Below are positions 23,701 to 35,720 of a stretch of 64,000 nucleotides of DNA, piece by piece (within the stretch, counting starts at the first letter, position 1; every line of letters begins with the position of its first letter). A model generated the notes under the pieces. That model did no database searches and was not told the DNA's origin. It was given only the letters and a program-made list of their open reading frames with translations. Made by a program: the position numbers and the translations under genes. Source of the DNA: Pyrus communis (Eukaryota; Streptophyta; Magnoliopsida; Rosales; Rosaceae); assembly GCF_963583255.1 (NCBI RefSeq), contig NC_084813.1, forward strand, positions 15,265,799 through 15,329,798. The letters run 5' to 3'.

Positions 23701-26700
23701 AACGACATAAAGCACTGCAATCCAAAAATATCCAAACATGGAACCGTTGTACCTCATCTGTTTCTTTTTGTATCCATTCCTGTTTCTCATAATTGAAATC
23801 CACTTTGGCGGGTGGAAGGTAGACAGAATGAACATAAATTGATGCATACCGAAAGCAAGCGACCATCTTCCCGAATCTGCATGAATACACACGTTGAGAG
23901 AGAGAAAGATAGGGGACTTTTATGCAATTATTCATTCCACCCACATATCAGTTATGCTCGACTACTTGAAGGGCCACGATGAAGTTATTTGTGAGCAGGT
24001 ACTTGAAATTAAGAGAGTTAAGCATAACCATCAGAGTTGGGTTAAACCAACCCACAAGAAGAAAAAAATATCATATCAATCATATTGTACTACCACCTAT
24101 GCAAATACTGGGACACAGAAAATACCCATAAAAACGAAGACAATCTCTATGTAAAGAATGGCCACAGCTCGCCACCCTGCTTGCAGCCGCATGGTTTGAA
24201 AAACTGAGCTCCAAAAATTTTCCAAACGATAAACCCCATGCGGCATCAGACATCACTATTCTCCTAGTAGGCGGGGGAAATCCATTGATCCTTGGACACT
24301 TCAAGCACCTGTGCCACATCCAGATCTTTCCTTCCCTTTCACCTGGTAAGATTATTTCTGGCAGCTTCTTAACAGATATAGTTAGAGTACCCTGACGATG
24401 AGTATAACAATGAACATGTGCTTCTGATGGCATCTCACAAGAATTGCATTGATAACTCTGACACATGATTAAGCATTTTCAGTTTCAAGTTGTATCACAA
24501 AGTTGAATGAAAAGAGAGAAGGTAAAAGTCAAAAATAGCTCACCTGATCAAATAAATGGTCTTGTAAAAACCGTCCTAAAGGTTTATCAAAACTGCCATA
24601 GTATTTGATTCGAAACAGATGCGACCTCTCACAGACAGTCCCCTTCCACACACACCGGGATGACAAGGAAACTAAAATGCTCTGATGGTCAGAAGGTGAC
24701 GGAGGAAACTCTTCATTCATGGGTCCTGGTTCATCAGCTTGAGTATTACCATCTTCATGCAGAAATGAATTGTCTGAACCACCTAGTTGATTTCCAGTAC
24801 TTACAGTTTCATCATTTTGGGCGATCGAGAAACCACCCTGTCCCATAGACTCTAAAGACCTCAAGCTATTGCCAGCAAGATGATTAGACATGATATCAGA
24901 GCAAATTTTGGTTGCAGAATTTTCTACCTGTGAAATTTTTTCAGAACCCATTTCATTTTTATCATCAAATTTATGATAAGGAGAAAGACCCTTATGATAA
25001 GTATCTGAAGCATTCCCAGATGGAGTAGAGTACACAGATGTGGTATCTGAAGCATTCCCGGACGGAGTAGGATACACAGATGTAGACTTGGTGAAACCTG
25101 TAGTGGGAGGAGCGGGTAGAGAGGTACGATCACTTAGTAAAGGAGGTTGTATACTTCTGATTGCTGCGTCCAAATCTGAAACTGGGACACTGATGGATCT
25201 TCGTGGTTCCTTGTGAGACTGTCCATTGCCAGCAACACTAAAACCAGGCACCGTGGAAATGGACCTCTCAATGCTTGATGGTTTATCTGGAAGCGCCACG
25301 GTAATTGGAGTGTTCAATGGGAGTTCTGGCAGAGTGGCTCCTTCATCGGCAAGGAAGGATGTCTCCAAAGCCAAATGATATGCTGCAAAAATTCCATACT
25401 GAACCACATGCTTCAATTTTTTTAACTCGTCCCCATTAGCACCTCTAAGTAGAATCTGGAATGACATAGACAACATAGCTAAATGAAAACTTCATAGCAC
25501 TTCAGAATCGCAAGTACAGAACTATGCAAGGTTAAAAAGATTGTCAACAGTGTCAAATTAATGCAATCTTCATAAACAAGTGTAGCAGGGATACTCAGAG
25601 GACTTACAGTACAACCCAACGGCTTTGGGCAACCTTCAAAATACATCAATGTCTTCACCAGTTTTTTCCCACCCTGACTGGCAGAACCAAGATCTTCCAT
25701 GAACCTCTCCACATGAAATAAGTCGCAGTAGCCCAACTTCTGTGATGAGAGATGATCAATTGAAGGGACTATTTGAGCACCTGTGCAGCGAGCTATACGC
25801 TCTAAAAGTGGCCTCTTGATATTCAGAACAAGTGATATGCCTTTTGCAAGAAGATATTCCTGGGCATATCGAGAAACTGATTTCTCTACCAGAAGGACAT
25901 CAGGGTGGTATGCATCGACCTTTGCTACTGCCATCTTTAAGTGGTCCATCTCCTAGATAGGATATAAGTGTATAATAATGATTATTAATTAAGGAAATAA
26001 AAATAGTTTCCAATGTTCTAGAAACAATCAAGTGAAAAAGAGAAGAGAAGAGTAGGCAATCACAACCTGCTGCAATAGAGTATCAAAACTTGACAAGAGG
26101 TTAGAAACACGCTGGTACTCAAGAGCACCACCAAGGATCATAAACCGAGGTTTCTCTATTTTGGATGTCATTCGTCGATGAGCCACATTTTTCTTACACA
26201 CAACTCCTTTGACCACCATACTAGAAGAAAAACAGTCAAAACCTTAGAAAACAAACAATATTTACCAAAGCTTTTACAGCAACAATAGACTTTAATTTTT
26301 TTATTCAGACGGAAGGCAACGTTCATACCACTGGGGCCATAAGCCTCAACAAATCAACTACAATGAATACAAACATGTGATTTCGGTGCAGGTTTTTCTT
26401 TTTCTTCTGAAGTGATTAAGAAAGTCAAACTCATTCTGAGTAGGCATAACCTATAAACAGAAATATTGCACCTAAGAGTTGTTGGTCTCGCGGTCAGGTC
26501 CTTGGTTTTCTCCCAAGTGGTCTGGGGTTCGACTCTCCCACAGTACCCACCTGGCAAATGCTATAGTTTCTCCTCCCCAAATGTTGTGGGGTCAGGCCAG
26601 GGGCCTAGTAATTAGTTGGGTCAAAGACTCGGATACACTAGCTTAAAAAATAATAAAAAAATAAACAAAAATATTACAGGTCTATAAATATGAAGTGGAA

Positions 26701-28605
26701 GGTATGATAAAGAAGTACATCACTAGCAGAGTAACTCATCAGATATGCATTGCAATACTTCATCAGAACAAAATTCACTTAACAGAAAAGCTTAAATCGT
26801 TTAATTAATCCTGCAATTGTATGAAAGAAACACTGCTACGGTGCTACCTTTTAGATTTCGAGTTCTCTTTCTAGTGATTATACAAATATTTCTTCTTTTG
26901 CTATTGCAAGTGGATAACTATGAATAGTGATTTGTACTAAATATGGGTCTTCTGTATGTTTCACCTATGTTTTCTTAATCATTCATGCACAGAAATCAAG
27001 CCATGAAATCACCATTGTGCAGTAGAAGTACATACTAATTAGGCATGAAAAATTCAATGAATCAAAATGCATCATTACCTATCACAGCGAGATCCAGAAG
27101 CTATACATTTTACTTTTACATAACCACCTGGGTCCATCCCTCCCCCTTTGCTCATATCTGGCTTTAATAGTGTAGCAGCCTCCCAGGACAGAGACGTAAT
27201 GATCTCCAACCAACCTTCTGTTTCTCCTTCCTGGCCGACTGGAAGGTTCTCAACCTGCAACAGCTGAGCTACCAAAGCCCTAAAGTGTCCATCAACAACA
27301 TTCTTCATGGCCTTCTTGTGCTCCTCACCTGACCGATCCCTATTGCGATACTCCCCACTTCCAAAACTGCTTGATGCACGTAAACGCCCCCACTCTCCTG
27401 TAGCGTCACCATCATCATCATCATCATCAAGTAGAACAGTTTCCCTTTCATCTTCTTCATCCTCTGGTTCAGGGGGAAGCCATAAAAGTCCATTGTTCTC
27501 AAAATCCACAGGTTCTGTATCATCATCCCCTGCAGAATACATAGAGGAAGATGCCTCATATTCATCCCCAGTATCATGTTCATCTTCTTTTTTTTCGATC
27601 TCTTGGATTCCCTCCAAAACCTGCGAGTCATGACTGGGAAGTAATGAGGAGCTGCTTAAATTTTTCACATCAATATTTTCTCCATCAAGATGCACCTTAT
27701 GCGATCCATCATCATTGCTCATCTCATCGAAATCAATGTGACTAAAGTAGTCACTGACTTGAGAATAGTTCTTTGAATCTGACTGATATACACCATACTC
27801 AACATCCTCGTCATCACTCCTGATACCAAAGAACAAACAAGCGGTTCAGCAGGTGCTAAATAATTATATAACTACATATAATTTATTGTTATCTTCTTAT
27901 AAATTATGCTGAGAATGGGAATCATAATTAACTTGAATGCAATTCTTAAGGGTACAAATAATAAGAAATGTAAACCTGGCAAAGAAGAAATATAAACCTG
28001 GCAGTCGCAACTTCATATTGGTCTGGAGACATATCGGCACCAAAATCACTGTTCTTCCATTGACTGAATTTGCTCTGCTTTTCTGTGTTAGTTTCCATTA
28101 GAGACGATTGACAGGGGCTGAGGCCAGAACCAAGTTGAAATCGTTGATATGGCCCAGTTGAGTATGGCATTGAGTTAGTGAAGCTACTACTGCTGCCAGT
28201 GCCACATGACTTAAAGCTAGCAAAACTGGTTTCTGATGGCGAAGTACTAAGATCTAAGTTGGCAACCGAGATTCCGTTATCAGGAATAACTATGCCTTGC
28301 TCCCGTTGCTTGTAACAAAAATTGCATACACGAATCTTCTCCCACTCTTCTTGATCTTTCCTTGGGTCACCAGAGGGGGCAGGTATTGAGTTCTCTGTAC
28401 ACTTAGCACAGAAAACTCGTCCACAAAGTCGACAATGATGTTTACGGTTAAAGACAGTAAACTGTGAATCACACTCGTAGCATACCCCACAGATATGATC
28501 AGGCATCCAAAAATCCCTCGAAACATTAGCAGGCTCTGATCGCCAAGGGATCCATGATTTAACCATGGAAATAAAATGGGAGAATATCTTGCTGGGCGCA
28601 GCCAT
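20716..28605 (-). CDS. FAB1: 1-phosphatidylinositol-3-phosphate 5-kinase, FAB1/PIKfyve type
   Basis: Eleven coding exons with GT-AG borders and agreeing phases: 28605-27998, 27819-27079, 26220-26067, 25952-25608, 25455-24544, 24457-24126, 23876-23753, 23668-23498, 23099-21567, 21435-21169, 21036-20716. They sum to 5,508 nt, 1,835 residues, close to Arabidopsis FAB1A/B. Residues about 33-100 form a FYVE finger (WMPD, RKHHCRLCG, CxxC pairs) that binds PI3P on endosomes. Residues about 450-700 are the Cpn60/TCP1-like region (MVVKGVVCKKNVAHRRM, LLVEKSVSRYAQEYLL). The C-terminal PIP-kinase domain, from about 1,530, has FIIKQVTKTE, YDLKGSSRSRY, MDYSLLVGVDEEKHE and LGIIDFMRQYTWDKHLE. The enzyme makes PI(3,5)P2, needed for endosome and vacuole dynamics. 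An acidic DDDDDDGD run lies in exon 2. No defect seen; the gene looks functional. Confidence 0.95.
26471..26668 (+). mobile_element. Full-length tRNA-derived SINE (family B) in FAB1 intron 2
   Basis: It carries a pol III B-box-like GGGGTTCGACTCTCCC at about 26,522 and a GTTGGTCTCGCGGTCAGGTC head, and ends in an A-rich tail. It is flanked by AAATATTGCA (26,461-26,470) and AAATATTACA (26,669-26,678), a 9/10 matching target duplication. It lies antisense to the host gene in the intron between exons 2 and 3 (27,078-26,221) and should be spliced out. Confidence 0.82.
27410..27430. repeat. (ATC)n trinucleotide repeat in FAB1 exon 2
   Basis: Seven CATCAT-type triplets on the plus strand read as consecutive Asp codons in the gene, inside an already acidic linker. 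Confidence 0.85.
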
Positions 28606-30087
28606 CGACAAACGATTCTGCTGCCCCGCTCATTTGCCAATTACCACTCTTAACAAGGCAAATTCTAGATGGGAAACCTTCACCAATTCACCCGAATACT
28701 AAAACCGAAACACTAAACTATTTTCAAGCATATTCTAGATTACAACCGCGCCAAATTCACCCCATACGAACAAAAACTAACCACACAAAACACTAAAGGC
28801 ACCCCCATCAGTAAATCCTCTTTGTCTATGTCGATTCAACAACCTGGCACGAATCGAAAAATAAAAGGTATAATTTGGGTTAATCTTAAATTCAAACTAG
28901 TAAACCAAGATCCTACTTGCCCACCAAAAACAAATATCAAACTACAGCTCAATTAACCAAACAAAACTAACCCAAGCTCCGAAATCGAATGAAAACAAAG
29001 AGGAACACTGGATTCAGCAAACCCAGAATCTTAAAAACCCCCCACAACCACCTCCCAACCACTGCCATTGAAAATTCAGAAAACCCAGAAAGCTTCTATG
29101 CATGTACCAACTCAGACCCATCTGTCTCCAGTAAGTTCCCACATGCAAATACAAACCCAAACGTTCCAAAAACAACACCAATTTCAAAAACACCAACAAA
29201 TTCAAAACCAGAGTCTCTATTTTTTCAATACAATTGGGATAAAAAAATTTAAAAAAAAATACCTTGCGATTCAAGTAAAACGGAAACAGAAACCGTTTCC
29301 CTCCAGTGAAAAAGCCAACAGGTGGCACCCGTAGATTGCCGCCACGTGCCCTCAAGAATCCTTGACGATCCGAAAGCTCCAAGAAAAATTACAGAGGGGG
29401 TACAAAAAACTGCGAAACCCCTCGTTCCCAGAAACCGATTCGTCCCCAATTCAATGCCCCCTGCGCTTCAACTCTGGAACCCAACAAACCAATCCGCCAT
29501 TTTTGAGCTAGAAAAGTTTTAGAGTATCAATGCAACAGCAACCATCTCCGTCGATCTTTGAAAATTAATTCTCTGAATCCCGTTCGTTCGTCGTATTTCG
29601 TTAAATTTTCTGTACCTTTCTCTCAATATTTTTTCACTTTTTATTTCTTTCTTGTGGCAGAGACAAAGATGGCTCCTATTAACGTGGTTGCATATATGTA
29701 ATTTGGTCTTTTTTTCTTTTAATTTTCCCTGTGTTAGTGGGCAAACGACGTCGCTTTTATGACGAACGAACAACAGGCCCAGAAAGTCAGAGAGGCAAAA
29801 TTCAGAATTCAAATACCGAGAGTACCCTCGCAGGTGTTCTCCGGCCAACGTAGATTTTGTGTGCGTGTTACGTTTTGACTTTGACGGACACCTGTGTGCA
29901 CTTTCGTCATTTAACGTCGCCGCCCAATTGACAAGCAATTGTTGGTAACTTTGTTCTGTTGTTGTGTCCAATCCAACTATTCAAATGGAGAATAGAGCGG
30001 AGCACATGGTCGTTTACTACCGTCACAAAAATTAATTATGTTTATGAACTTTAATGCAAAATAATATTCATTAAATTTTTTTGTTAT
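28606..30087 (-). promoter_or_regulatory. FAB1 5' UTR and upstream region
   Basis: Upstream of the ATG at 28,605 no other reading frame is convincing. A good donor (CGCAAG then GTATTT, minus strand, near 29,264) suggests a 5' UTR exon in about 29,265-29,500 spliced towards the coding start, but the matching acceptor is uncertain. The open frames at 28,989-29,522 are fortuitous. The rest to 30,087 is AT-rich with no gene seen. Confidence 0.35.
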
Positions 30088-30236
30088 TTAGTATTATAAT
30101 CTAGTAATATTTCTCCTCATCGGTAAATAATAGATTTTAGGTTCGATTTTTTCCAAAAGTGAATTTTAATCATAGTATTACTAGTATGAGGCTAAGTCAC
30201 CCTCTTCATTTAGATAATATCGTTTTTTTCAAAAAT
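30088..30236 (+). mobile_element. SINE, family A copy 2
   Basis: It starts TTAGTATTATAATCTAGTAA (A-box-like head), has TTTTAGGTTCGATTTTTTCC (B-box-like), then TATGAGGCTAAGTCACCC and TTTAGATAATATCG, the same block order as copies 1 and 3 but on the plus strand. Confidence 0.7.
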
Positions 30237-30572
30237 GTTAATTGATTCTTTTCTTCCTTGACAATTAACAATTTAATATGCTAAAGCTATTATTTGTTTG
30301 AAAAATGAAAACCTATCCAAATGGATTTTTATTAACAAACGCGTGAGCCCCCCATTGACATTTATACTCAAAACATGCGGATTTCAAGGGCAAGAAATCC
30401 TAAATTCTATTAAATATTTCTATATTTTTTCAATTTAATTATTTTGATAGTTGTTTTGCCAGAGAAATTTATTTGGACCCATTGTTATCTTCACTCAACC
30501 AAACAACTTTCTCCCCCAAACTCCCAAAATTGCCTTTGAATAAATAAAAAAACGAAAAAAAAAAAATAGAGA

Positions 30573-31333
30573 TTGGTGATTTTATCCCAACACCCGATAA
30601 CCCTAGAACCCATCACAACATTACACTTCTCTATATTTTCGGCGAACTCAAATCAAACGTCAACAAAAAAATTATGTGAATTCGTCAACGACTACTATCT
30701 CCATTCATTATTTTTCTTTTCTTTCTCTTCCACCTCTTCTCATACCCTTGAGAAGAATAGGAATCACCATACTCTATATGCGTCAGTGTCAGCGTCGTGA
30801 CATTTCACCCCTAACCACAACTCATCCGCTGATTCTTCAAAATCAGTCAGAGCCCTAGGCTCCTTCCACTACTTGGGAGCTTACGATTTCATGCTCTATT
30901 TCACTCCCCGATGGGGGTTCTTTTCACCCTTCCCTCACGGTACTACATCGAACATGGCTATGCTCATGTCAACCCCACTTCACAAAGGCCTCTCTAATTG
31001 CCGATTGATTGGATCCAAATTCGTATAGAGAAACAAGAAAGAGTGAAGGGGTGCATCAATGGTCGCCGGAGTTTCAATTGTGTTTGCCAGAAAAATGGAG
31101 GGGTCCAGTGGTGAAAACCTCTCTTCCATTCTGTTTTCTCAATGGTGGCTATGAGCTCGAACGAGTGCTTGATATTTACTCATTGTTTTGCAATTGGTGA
31201 TGTTTTATTGTAATATTTTTAAAGTTAGTTCACAGTGACCTTTTTGGAAATAAGTTGTTCATAATATGTATTTGTAATGTCTTTTTTTCAATGAATAAAA
31301 TATCCTACTTTTCAAAAAAAAAAAAAAAAAAAA
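30573..31333 (+). other. Possible retrocopy ending in a poly(A) tract
   Basis: A 20-base A run at about 31,314-31,333 is preceded by AATAAA at about 31,294, the layout of a polyadenylated transcript copied into DNA. The upstream part includes the 23S rRNA fragment and a short open frame at 31,009-31,200 (HQWSPEFQLCLPEKWRGPVV) without a recognised domain. No flanking target duplication was found, so this could instead be an ordinary transcribed region. Confidence 0.3.
30808..30950 (-). pseudogene. Degenerate plastid 23S rRNA fragment (nuclear plastid DNA)
   Basis: On the minus strand it contains AGTACCGTGAGGGAAGGGTG, AAAAGAACCCCCATCGGGGA, GTGAAATAGAGCATGAAATC and GTAAGCTCCCAAGTAGTGGA, in the order found in bacterial and plastid 23S rRNA. 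Many substitutions and a deletion around 30,820-30,840 show it is an old nuclear insertion, not a working rRNA gene. Confidence 0.78.
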
Positions 31334-33830
31334 CTATTGTATTAGTATATTTGGCGGTGTAAACTTGGTTCTTTGGTGTTCGGTGACACCGTTTTTAATT
31401 TTTTAAGTAGCAGCTTCACAGCTCACACACTACTCATAGCCATACAGGACAACATTCAGAGGTTCTTTATTTATGATTAGTTGTTCCTAATTACAGATGC
31501 ATAATCTATCACTATCATACATTTTCACATTTTATTAATAGTTGTTGAGAAGTAATGTGTGTAGGAAACCGTGTCAAATTGGGATTTAGAGTACAGATTT
31601 ATATTTATATCCAAGTCTTTCTAAAAAGAAACACGAAGCCATCTACTACCATTGGAGCACCCATCAACCAGCTCTTAGTAATTAACAGCGTAACTTTTTT
31701 CAAACTTGAAAGAGATTTAATTATACGTTTCTTTTACGTTTCAATTTAAAATATATTTTAAGTTTCAACTTTAGAGAATTTAAGTTCAAACCTTCTTATC
31801 TTTCGACTTAAGTAGTGAAAGCAATTTTCAGAAAAGATTGTATCGGCACTCTAATTATTCAAAATAGTCACCCTTCTTTCTTTACATAATGTAATTTAGT
31901 CAGAGTCTACTTAATAATTTTTTACCTCCGCGATAATGAAATTAGAAGATTAAACATTATGATTGTGATATGAAAAAAATAAATAAATAAAATGTGATTG
32001 TGATATGCAAACATTTATCCTCTATTATATTCTAAGCTAAATATAATTCATGTATCCGTCTTCATTGTAAAATGTAAAAATTTTAGGTTGAAATATGTAC
32101 CACTAGCATTTATTTATGCCAACCTAATCCATGCAAATTGCTTATATCAAGTCCTTTTCAGTAGTATGTGCAGTAGCGTGTGCATGCAACCAGTGTTTCG
32201 ATATCGATATAAAAATTTGTAGAAATATCGAATATCAATATCGATATCTATTGCTCTCAATGGGAATAATGTAAATTTAAATGAAATTTTAGGGATTGTC
32301 AAGCATTAATTTGGACGAAATATAAGAGTTTCTCTAATATTTGACAGTTGTGTCAAAAATATAGATGATATGAGTCAATTTTAATTTAGTCTAAACGTAA
32401 GAGTTTCTCCGATACGAGGTAAAGTTTACACTTCAGCCCTCATTTTCCTATCTTTCTTTGATTTTGTGGATATTTCTACCGTATCGAAGAAATTTTAAAC
32501 ATTGCATGCAACGAGGGGTGAAGCCCACAGGCGAAGAAATACCCAGCAAATCCTCAACCCACTTTGAGGCCCAAAGTCTCTTTCTATGTGAATGAGCCCA
32601 TATTTTGGCAGGTCATCTGCATACTTGTTTAATAACACAATCACTACAATATTGTTCTCAAATAACGTTATCAAGGAAAGTGATTTTAACACGTGATGTT
32701 TAGCTTCTCATTTATCATTTTTTATTTATGATTATTAGATCAAATAAATCAAACGAAATCAATATTCAAAATTAAACATGGGTTTATAAGAGACTAAAAA
32801 ATGTGACCTTTCCTATAATTATTGTATCAATCGGAAAATATTTAGTCTAGACAATGTATTGATAATTTATTTATGACATATCAAAGATTACTTGAGACTA
32901 CTTATTATCGATATAATTGGACATTATCGATGGCGTTGACAATATATTGAGATGATATCAGTATAAGGGGACAATGTTGACAATTTTGATCGAATTGCCT
33001 TAAACTTTGGCAAGCAAACATGGTCGTATTATTTTGTTTAAGGTCGAAGCAAGTAAGAAAGTCAATGGAAGCAATGGTTTACTTCAAGTCTTCAACAAGG
33101 ATGATAGCATAATTAAGTAGTGGATAATTATCAGCTTAAGCCAGATTATATTAGTCCTATGCTAGTCTCAAGCAATAAATGCGTATTGACAGCATGCTGC
33201 TTAACTCAAGTAATATTCTGTACCGCACTACGTCTGAAAGGTGAAAGCAAGGTAACCTCGAAAATAATTATTGCTTTCTCACCGTATTTCATCTTAATCT
33301 TTTAATTAGTGGTTTTTTTTTTTTTTTTTTTTCCGCCAATGAACGATACAAATCCGATTTAATTCAAATAGAAATGTTTACATTTTTTGCTAGACTGTTA
33401 AATAAAAATCCAGGGCTAACAAAGTCTCAATAAAAAGAATCTTCATAATTAGTTACATGTGAAGCCACCGAATAGGCTGCTTTGTTGCACAAACGTAAAA
33501 CATATTCATATTGTTTTGTAAACAGAAATGCTCTCAACCGCCACATCCTTTACTAGCTCCCCCGTTTGATATTGTTTTTTATTTTTTTTTATTTTCTTAA
33601 TACCGAAAGCAGTTTCATTTTAAAGTTAAGCAATAAAAAGTGTTTGATAAAATTAAAATATCCTACTTATTTTAAAAGCAGTGATCTCTATACAGCAACT
33701 TTTATAAGCATCTTATAAAAAACAAAGTTAAGTTTTTAATGAATTATTTAATTCCTACAATATCCTCATTAGTCTTTAAAAATGACATTATTTATCCTTT
33801 ACCCACATTTTTCCTATTGGAGAACAAATT
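31334..33830. other. Intergenic, AT-rich, one candidate MITE
   Basis: No coding feature seen. A candidate inverted-repeat element is listed separately (32,183-32,510). A 23-base T run is at about 33,310. Confidence 0.35.
32183..32510. mobile_element. Candidate non-autonomous inverted-repeat element
   Basis: The left end TGCATGCAACCAGTGTTTCG and the right end read in reverse (TGCATGCAATGTTTAAAATT) share TGCATGCAA, followed on both sides by TCGATA- and AGAAATATC-type motifs. Similarity is imperfect and no target duplication was established. Confidence 0.35.
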
Positions 33831-33831
33831 G

Positions 33832-34145
33832 ACCACCACTGTCTATCACTATAACCACCACTGCCTATCACTATAACCACCACTACCTACCACTATAACA
33901 ACCTTATAGCACAACTATCGTTGCCACCACCAACACCGACATAATCGTCATCACTGCCACCACCACAACCATAATTGCCACCACTGGCAACCCAACCACA
34001 ACAACAACCTCATCATCACTCTTATCATCACCACTATTGCCACCACTGCCACCATAACCATCATCGCCTCCATCACACCCGCCACTATTGCCACCACAAC
34101 CACCACCCTTACCACCATTGTTACATCTACACCCCAACCACCACA
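33832..34145. repeat. 22-bp tandem repeat and CAC/ACC-rich low-complexity tract
   Basis: Three 22-bp units (ACCACCACTGTCTATCACTA...) at 33,832-33,897 pass into a long imperfect CAC/ACC triplet-rich stretch. Open frames across it (His-rich plus, Gly-rich minus) are products of the repeat. Confidence 0.8.
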
Positions 34146-35720
34146 CTGTTGGGTTTCCAAGCATATTATTGGGATTAATTTAATTTGAATAATTAAAGAC
34201 GCGGTATAAAATAATAAACAACATGCAATATGTCCCCATTATACATCCAATTTGTTATATAGATAAAGCAACAAACAAAGAAGTAGAAGAGATTAACTTA
34301 CTTGAATCTCTAACCACGTGCATGCCACATGATTGGATCATCCCTATAATTGCAATTTTTCTCTTCATAATTGATCACGCGAAGGTCCCCAAGTTTAAAT
34401 CTCTAAGAGTATTCACACTGATAAATCTAGAAACGGATGATGGAGTATTGATTCAAATGTGCTAGCAATATCTCTCATTTGGATCAACATAGAATGGGCG
34501 ACATTAAGGTGTTTTGGCTTAGAGTTTTTCTCTCTTTTCTTTGAGAGAAAAACTGAACAACTTTGCATTGTGTGTATTGAAAGAAACATAAGGAGTATTT
34601 ATATACTCCTTGCCACACCCTCTTAGGGTTTTATCCCACACACCAAGCCCATTCACATACCCACTTTGGGTTGGTGACTTGGACCCCTTTTAATTAAATA
34701 AAGCTTAATGCTTATTTAATTAAAACCATGTCCAATAAGCCCAAATACTCAATCTAATATAATTAACAATCAATTATATCTAATCATCATCCATATAACG
34801 ATATTAGAACTTATAATGTGTGTGTGACCTCTTAGGTTCGAACTAAAGCCAACAGTGAAATTAAAATGAATTAATTTAATTCCACAAACCATGAGTGTCA
34901 CCTAGCAGCATGTTATAGCTACACGGATTAGTAGAAGTATACGCTAACTAATCATGGTACTCTTTCGAATCTTGATTGTAGTTACAATGCAATTCGGTTC
35001 TTCTATCATCCATAATCCGATGAAGATTTATGTGATATTGAATTATGACAAAATCACATTCAGTCATCTATTGTTGTCATGATGCATCTCATGTTGAAGC
35101 AATTCTTACAAACATAGCTTGATCAACAATTACTTTGGCCAGAGATTTTTGAAATGGGTTTTCAAGTGGTTTTGAGGGATATTTACCAGAAGACGATAGA
35201 TTCCTTATTGCACATTCATGTACCTTCATACTTATACATATGAACCCGAATATCACACTATCAGGCCTTGCAATCTCATTGAGGGCTTTAGGATAAAATC
35301 AAAGCTCATATTTACAAATATAAGATACATATGATGTCTCAAGTCTAAGAATTATTTGCATACTACAACAAGAAGCTTTGTAATGCTTGACATGTAGGAA
35401 GCATACATACTTTTAAGCTTCTTAGATGGTCAATGTTTAGTGAACTTCTCCAATAGACAAGCACATATATATCCATCACGTGTCTAACATGTGTAGCATG
35501 AGAACATGCTAACCTTTATGCGATATACACCGGCCTTTCTAGATAGTCAATGTCTAGTTGACTTCCCAAACAGCTAGGAACTTTATTTAAGAATTAAGTC
35601 ACTATGGAATGGAATACAAATCTCCTTGCCACAATCTCATTTAAGACATTGTTGTTATACCTTAAATCTTTTATATATATATATATATCACTATAATGTA
35701 AAGCCAAATTTATGAATGAA
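34146..35720. repeat. LTR-like or other long dispersed repeat, unassigned
   Basis: It begins TGTTGGGTTTCCAAGC and continues for about 1.5 kb of non-coding sequence with short terminal-style motifs, resembling a solo LTR or a non-coding LTR derivative. No second copy, primer site or target duplication is visible in the window, so this is a weak call. Confidence 0.28.

Noticed and set aside
26522..26537. Possible tRNA gene
   Set aside because: Only the B-box-like GGGGTTCGACTCTCCC matches; no cloverleaf acceptor pairing. It is a SINE.
27305..27633. 108-codon frames on both strands
   Set aside because: Shadows of FAB1 exon 2, caused by the acidic repeat.
29014..29382. 122-codon minus frame and overlapping plus frames upstream of FAB1
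   Set aside because: Lies in the presumed 5' UTR and promoter, and the residues are Phe/Leu-rich from AT-rich DNA.
33904..34164. Gly-rich minus-strand frame and His-rich plus-strand frame
   Set aside because: Both are translations of CAC/ACC-rich low-complexity DNA, with no introns, start context or conserved domain.
34146..35720. Complete LTR element
   Set aside because: No second LTR, primer site or coding domain; kept only as an unassigned repeat.
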